The position numbers and the translations under genes were made by a program. From NCBI RefSeq assembly GCF_037975245.1, contig NC_092569.1, positions 19,826,001 through 19,890,000 on the forward strand: a DNA stretch of 64,000 nucleotides. Reading direction: 5' to 3'. The notes beneath the pieces are model-generated. The model was not told the DNA's origin, searched no databases, and saw only the letters and a list, made by a program, of their open reading frames with translations. Shown here in pieces: positions 58,344-64,000 of this stretch. Each line of letters begins with the position of its first letter. Position 1 is the stretch's first letter. This DNA comes from Apostichopus japonicus. Lineage: Eukaryota > Echinodermata > Holothuroidea > Aspidochirotida > Stichopodidae.

Positions 58344-59572
58344 CTGTTGGTAGAATGAAACATGCGGTCACAGAATCATCCTTAACACAAATTCAAAAAA
58401 GGTATTGTAGTAACATGAATACGTTAACAAGTAACATTCACATTTAGTTTGTTATTTTTACGAATAGATTTACTAGTTCAGCACAAAAACCCGTTACAAA
58501 TTCTTTATGGATTTGTGTTAATTATTAATATTTAACGTTTATAAAGTGAATGAATGTTACTGATGTGAACAGCGAAACAGACAGTAAATCATTAGCTTGC
58601 CTATATAGCCAAAATATTAATTATAATATCGCACAAGGAAATAATGCCTTCTGTCAAGGGTGACCGACGAGGTCTGAATAATTCCACATACATTAAGTTT
58701 ACGGCTGCTTTTTGGCAGAAGACTGTAATTGCTCTGGCTGGAAATCGTTTCTTCGACAGTTTCAATCCAAACGAGCCATTAATTTTGCTTTCAAAATTAA
58801 GAAATACTCCTTTAAAAACTACATTTATTGGTGTAATCAGCATTTCAGCGGTGCAGAGTTTCTTGTTTGCCCCTCTTTTTCGTTGCTTTGCTCTAGCATG
58901 TTTATATCAAGCCATTGGAGTTGTGTATGACATTTCGATGTCATTTATTATCCTGACATGTAAGACAACAAAACTATGGCTGCAAAATACATTTGTGAAT
59001 CAAATTTGGTGAAAATAGCATTCAAAAGATCTAGTCTAAACCTATGCTGTTTGTCGGTAATAAATCAATTTAATCAATAAAATCTTACTCTGACTGAATA
59101 ATGGCGATTGTTTCAAAAGATAACTTGTTTCCTTTTCTTTTTTTAAATATCATCAATTTTGAGTTGAATATAATAATACAAACATGATTGTCAATTAGTA
59201 GCAAATGTTTCTTGTTTATTGCTTAGTTAGTTCGTGATATTTCTTATCAACGTGATTGAAAGAACTTTACACTAAATAAATAAGACAACAGAAACTGTCG
59301 TTGTTCGTTGTTTCAAAATACTGCTCCACGGACGATCTGCCGATTTAAAGCCAAACGAACACCGTCTTCCATATTTAAACGAAATAGTTAATCGGTAGTT
59401 GCCAATTCCCGCGCATGCGTACCGATTACGAGCAATGACTTTTAAAGTCTCCTCAACGTACATTATACTCGTCTTGATTAATGTCACATTAAATAAACAA
59501 ACTACCATCTCATTTGGATAAATAACGTAACAAATGCAATTTATTTGTATGTGAGTGTGTGTTACATTGAGT

Positions 59573-59939
59573 CTACTCCATCGTTGCGTATACTTCGTCT
59601 ACATTGAAATATATAATAGAATCGCAATCCGCATCATCTCTATCAGCTTTGTCGACGGTCGACGCAGATTCAGAACCACACGTTTTGTCCCGATGAGATC
59701 TACTGGTATTAACACGATCATCCTTTTTATTTAAAGACAGTGACTTCAGTTTTAGAGATTTCTTTAACTCTGCTTTACCCACAGTATCTTGCATCGCAGA
59801 CGGATTTGTATCATCTGCTTGGTAATAAGTAGAATCTCCAGGTTCGTCTACTGCTGCTGGTGAGGTGTCAGTCAAAACTTTAGGAGGATCTCGCTGAAAC
59901 TTCGATATGAAGAAACTTGTTGCATTTATAAGCTTCGGG
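59573..59939 (-). CDS. Gene A2 exon 5: cytoplasmic tail
   Basis: Opens at CTTAATTTCTGTCAG in phase 2. Start residues Ser-Pro-Lys-Leu-Ile-Asn, then a polar tail with Lys-rich LKKSLKLKSLSLNKKDD, an acidic DKADRDDADCDS, and the C-terminal tyrosine pair IIYFNV and YATM before the stop. The Lys codon AAA in PPKVL is the position of the TAA in A1. Confidence 0.75.
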
Positions 59940-62307
59940 CTGACAGAAATTAAGAGGGATATAAAGGTAGAATATCGTGTTGGGAAGTTCGTTTCGTGAA
60001 AGACGTTAGACGTTATTCTGATTACTAAATCCAGGAGGTTAGACATATTTCGGTCCATGATTTAATGTTTACACAATGAAGTTAATTACGATATATGATC
60101 TACAATATTAAACATTCCGTGTGGAGATATTTATATATTATTTACCACAATTCGACGAAGCATGAGCAGATATGATGAATAAAAGACACATATTTTAGTA
60201 TTGTATATGAATTTACACAGTACCTTAGTGTTAGATATGATGTTACCGATCCAGCTGCAAGGCCAATGCACAGAATTCCAATGACAGCAATGAAGAGAAA
60301 CACTGCACCGTTTCCTCCTGATTAATTTAAGAGAACCATGATTATGATAACAGTTTCTATCCAAAGAAAGCTAATATGACTACACTACATTATACACTTC
60401 ATTACTTGCATCTGTTTATTACTTTCGTTCTTTTCAGTAGCAACTGTTTAACACATAAAAAGATATGTGATAGCTGTTGGTGTTATTTTACCATGAACGG
60501 ATGATTACTACGTAAGATAAATGGATTAAAATCAAATGAAGACATTGGTAAACAAAGAATCTGCGTGCGAAATGACAAGAAGATATTAACTGGAGGACAA
60601 AACAGTACAACTGAGGGCGATTTAAGGGAAAAAATCAATTAATGAAAATTATTATGTTAAGCTATCATCGCAAGATAGTTATGTTAAATTAACATAGAAA
60701 GTTCGTCCTCAAAGATAAATTTGAATATATAGCAGAAAGTTGTTGTATATCATAGTCGCAAAATACAAAGGTTAAACTAACACTATCACACGTAAGCACA
60801 GAATGACAGGAAACAAGATAATTTTACTTTCAGTTTCCAAATAGATTGAAATGTATATTCCTAGAAGTAACAGTATACAACTTGTTTGAAGTATATAAAA
60901 TGAAAGGGACTTTGAAGAAGCCATTTGATGCAGTCAAAATAATGAATTTCTTGATCATTTCAAAATGACAACAAAATAAAAAAAAACTAGATGAAATGCA
61001 ATTCGCCCTACAATTTCCAAATGAGTCATGTAGGCCTTCTACAAAATTCGGCAATATTTGTGAATTTACATAATCCTTTTAACAAATTATTGCTTTTCTG
61101 TCATATTCGTAGGCAAAGTGAAAGTGAAATGTTCATCGTAATAAAAATACAACAACATGTTATGTGTTTTTACATATTTATGTGTCCTTATGTGTACTTA
61201 CTTGCAGTGATGTATGACTCATTATAATTGGTATTAACTAACAAGTTCTGTGTAGACTTCTGACTTAATGGATCTGAAAGGAAAAAAAGGAGTGTATAGA
61301 AAAATACTGTTGTGAAAGCTGCTTGTCTGCCTAACTACTAGTTTGATGATTAATCACATATACTTTATTTAATTAGTACACTTGTAAAATCAACACTAAA
61401 TTATAAGGTTAAGGCTTATCAATAACATAATGCTGACGGCCCCATGTATTGCTTATCATATAAAGACAATAGACATGCGTTGGTACGTGTTTTTATTATG
61501 CTAGACCTAAACTAGGGATGAAACGTTATTCAGCCCACGGTGATGTTAAGAAGATCTTTGGATTTTAATACGGCAAAATAAGCTACAATGGTATGCTGTG
61601 GTATGTAGATTTCTACATGGCCCATTTGGCCCATGGTACTATTTGATTAAAAAAAAAGCCGAAGCTAAATTAAACTTAAAGATATATTACACTCATCAGC
61701 AGTGGTGGTTAGTAATTCATTTTCTGCTGAATTATTTTCTGACGTGAGACTGTTGGCTGATGACACAATTGCGGTTATCCATCCTTGGTCCGTGGTCCTT
61801 CCCTCACCTGCGTGTGAAGCAAAATCCAACTAGATATAACATATCCTTCATGTAAACACCTAACACACCTTACAACTATATGTTTGCCTTGAGTTTGGCA
61901 CAATCTGATAGTATGACACTGGACCGTTACAGAATCGAGAACAGATTATACACATATGCTAGCAGTTATACACGTCAATTGATTATATAATGAAGCAGTA
62001 AACATGAATCTTCTTTCACGTATATCTATTAGTGTGGGATCAGAATGATTCGATAAGAGTAGTCGGTATAGTTTTATCGATGTAAGTCTCTTAGACGATT
62101 GACTTTTATCCAGTTACAATGGAATGTTACATAGCTTTCATCAGAGCAAGGAATGCGTAAAATTCAACGACAAAATACAGACCACAAAACAACTCAAAGG
62201 CCTTAGGATTACTCAGTAATGAATAAATTGAAAGATGACAAACCTTTGATAAAGGAGTACGCGCTGACCAAACAAGCAGTTAGCAGTAAAATATGTTTGC
62301 TATTCAT
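59573..62307 (-). CDS. Gene A2: short ITIM-tailed single-pass receptor (whole gene span)
   Basis: Five exons: 62307-62244 (signal peptide), 61807-61691, 61273-61202 (ectodomain), 60317-60224 (membrane helix), 59939-59573 (tail). The total is 714 nt, an exact codon multiple, predicting 237 residues. All borders are GT/AG with matching phases. The ectodomain is only about 65 residues, Ser/Thr/Asn-rich, with glycosylation candidates and no WSC domain or cysteines. There is no room for a WSC exon between signal and ectodomain exons that I can see. The gene B and C transmembrane and tail exons have the same phase pattern, so A looks like a paralogue that lost its WSC domains. The tail ends with IIYFNV (ITIM-like; also a YxN context) and seven residues later YATM (YxxM, the PI3K p85-type motif). 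A poly-A signal AATAAA lies at 59545-59540, 28 bases past the stop. In copy A1 this signal is mutated. Function as a signalling receptor is inferred. Confidence 0.75.
60224..60317 (-). CDS. Gene A2 exon 4: transmembrane helix
   Basis: Opens at AATTAATCAG and ends CTAAG|GTACTG (phase 2). It encodes GNGAVFLFIAVIGILCIGLA followed by Ala-Gly-Ser-Val-Thr-Ser, a strong membrane helix. The donor GT here is GG in copy A1. Confidence 0.78.
61202..61273 (-). CDS. Gene A2 exon 3: membrane-proximal stalk
   Basis: Opens after TCCTTTCAG, phase 1-1, 72 nt, ending GCAA|GTAAGT. It encodes PLSQKSTQNLLVNTNYNESY plus Ile-Thr-Ala. The join makes an Arg before Gly-Asn-Gly-Ala of the helix exon. Confidence 0.65.
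61691..61807 (-). CDS. Gene A2 exon 2: Ser/Thr-rich ectodomain
   Basis: Opens at TCACACGCAG, phase 1-1, and ends GAGT|GTAATA. Residues include EGRTTDQGWITAIVSSANSL and ENNSAENELLTTTADE. Asn-Asn-Ser is a glycosylation candidate. No known domain. Confidence 0.6.
62244..62307 (-). CDS. Gene A2 exon 1: signal peptide
   Basis: The ATG is followed by NSKHILLLTACLVSA, a secretory signal, and the exon ends CAAAG|GTTTGT in phase 1. The acceptor CTCATCAG lies 12 bases before the ATG, and an upstream UTR donor (GAG|GTAAGT) is at 62715-62721. Confidence 0.65.
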
Positions 62308-64000
62308 AGTCTCGTGTGGCTGATGAGAAACAAACTTTTCGAAATGTGTCTGACAATTTCCTCTCAGGTAACAATACCGAACTACCGCAGGTTCTTGTCT
62401 ACCTTATCTGAGATTAAAGGGAAAATTCCACTGTATAAGAGCAAACAATGTCATTGCGTTTTTTTTTTTTTTTTTTTGCTGTGGTATTAAAATTAAATGT
62501 GATCAGTTTCTCTAAGTAGATCAAAACGTGAGTAAGTCTTAAACAATTTGAATACCTCGTAAACTTAAACTTGATGATTCTTGCAAATTGTTAAGTAACT
62601 GCATTACGAAGGACGTGGTGCTTTTTCATTCGATCTCTTAGGATCTAACAATTATAAGTACAATGCAATGCATGTATACAGTCAACCGCACACTGTCCGA
62701 CTGAATGATATGCGACTTACCTCAACTCGGCCGTTGAAACATACTAAGATAATCAAGGAAAACCGAAAACAAACTGCTCAACATGTTGCGTTTACCCGAC
62801 TGTACGTAGGCGACTACCTTGGGATGTCAAAAATGTAACTTATTAAAGCACCGTGAATAACGTATGGAACATCGGTCGTCGTTAACAGACAAAATCGCGG
62901 GAACAGCGCGGGAACAAATCAACTAAAATGGTAAGGAAACGTGCCAATTACTTACTTTGTCGATACCGGTCATCTTCAAATGTTGCAACTTATTATAGCA
63001 AACACGTCTTTCATCACCCGAAAATTATATGTTGTCTTCTTCGCTATATAGTAAACTGAATGATGAAAAGGAAACTGTCATGTAGAGTTCAACAACCTTT
63101 CGATTTTTTTTGACAACTGTATTCAGTTAAGAAACACTTAAACGGTAATTCAAGATTTAATGTTCATCGACAGAGATGACAGTTCTGAAAAAAAAATACT
63201 TAAAATGAAAGTTGTTGTCAAGTACGTAACTGTTTGACGAAGAAAGAAAAGTAAGATCATTAGGTTAAAAGTACGTTGTTAAATTTTAATTGCAAGACAA
63301 ACACTGTCAACATTACCTGTAAATTGCAGGGATATCTCTGAAGACAAAAGATGTTAGCGATATTAAATATCCAAAAAGGATAGATTAAATCAGTTGTCCT
63401 TTCGAAAATTGGGTCGTAAAAAATCCCTGATCATATAACTGTAGTTGTTGTGTACACTGTGTAGTCAGCAGAATAAATCGTTTGAAGCATTAACTGACAG
63501 ATGCATGATAGTAGACCTTCTGTTGTAAATAAAACTACTATATAGTTGGCAGAGTATCACGTTTGAACAAGATGATGTTCGATTCATCTCATTGTTCGTC
63601 TTGTAAATGAGTTACTGTTAAGAATGCCTAAGCATGATAATGCGTTAATAAATGTATAACTATTGATCATAGATTTTTTTTAAAAATATCCATGTGTTAA
63701 CATAAGATGGCAGCAAGCATTATTGGATTGATGTAATTGCCTACGTTGGAAGTACTACTATTGCGTCGAACGACGCTAAACTGGAATCGGCGAGAAATGT
63801 TACCTCCACAGACACAGCATAAATAGAAACACAATGTATAGTATTAAAAGCATAACAACGTTTCATAAAGGGATTTATTCACCGACGTATTAATTAAAGT
63901 GACATTCAATGTACACAAGTTAACTATATTCTGTTTGACCGTGAAAGGAAAGTATTTAAAATAGTTTGAAGTATGATCTGATGAAGAATGGGTACAAATC

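Larger units (their letters stand above)
58480..64000. repeat. Duplicated block, copy 2 (partner 930-6540)
   Basis: Same orientation and order as copy 1, from the 3' flank of gene A to at least its far 5' flank, running off the window. Two plus-strand frames near 58640-59012 and the minus-strand frame at 59272-59508 are shared with copy 1, but they shift, truncate or change between copies and show no family features. I treat them as non-coding 3' flank. Confidence 0.9.

Overview
This window looks like animal nuclear DNA. It is AT-rich, its genes are split into many short exons with consensus GT/AG borders, and it carries non-LTR retrotransposons, tRNA-like SINEs, TIR elements and abundant microsatellites. 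A fibrinogen-domain gene with an EGF-like module, WSC-domain receptors, and an L2/CR1-like LINE together suggest a deuterostome marine invertebrate. An echinoderm, perhaps a sea cucumber, is my best guess, but this is an inference from gene content. All exon models below were built by hand from open frames, splice consensus and matching intron phases.

Plus strand, 16.7-36.3 kb: one gene for a secreted fibrinogen-related protein (FReD/FREP-like). Its parts in order are a signal-peptide exon, a short Cys-containing exon, and a tandem array of 11 near-identical 105-nt phase 1-1 exons encoding a Ser/Thr/Gly-rich stalk. An older diverged stalk exon, an EGF-like module and a three-exon fibrinogen C-terminal domain follow. 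The array (25.6-30.4 kb) has a higher-order structure of 451+451+426 bp, repeating every 1328 bp. The exon joining EGF-like and fibrinogen parts contains a one-nucleotide frame break in this assembly.

Minus strand, flanking and downstream: a family of four related single-pass membrane receptor genes or remnants that share exon phases. Gene A1 (2.0-4.7 kb) and gene A2 (59.6-62.3 kb) are copies in a >5 kb duplicated block. Each has a signal peptide, a short Ser/Thr-rich ectodomain, a membrane helix and a cytoplasmic tail with an ITIM-like tyrosine motif and a YxxM motif. A2 is open throughout. A1 has lost its transmembrane-exon splice donor and has a stop codon in the tail. Gene B (40.7-48.7 kb) has a signal peptide, two WSC domains, a membrane helix and a long tail with two ITIM-like motifs. 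Gene C (52.9-58.3 kb) has two WSC domains, a stalk, a membrane helix and a tail, but a UGA replaces a conserved cysteine and I found no signal-peptide exon. A possible fifth remnant lies at 0.7-0.8 kb.

The rest is mobile and repetitive DNA. There is a broken LINE inside gene B, a 5'-truncated LINE fragment, and three hAT-like non-autonomous elements. A long-TIR element with a 9-bp target duplication sits in a gene C intron. There are also nested inverted repeats, a 20-bp minisatellite, a degenerate kilobase-scale repeat at 10.8-16.2 kb, and long AT, ATT, AGCC and AAGAT microsatellites. The most interesting content is the ITIM-tailed WSC receptor cluster beside a fibrinogen-domain gene whose stalk is growing by exon duplication. 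It has the look of a fast-evolving recognition locus, though that role is inferred.
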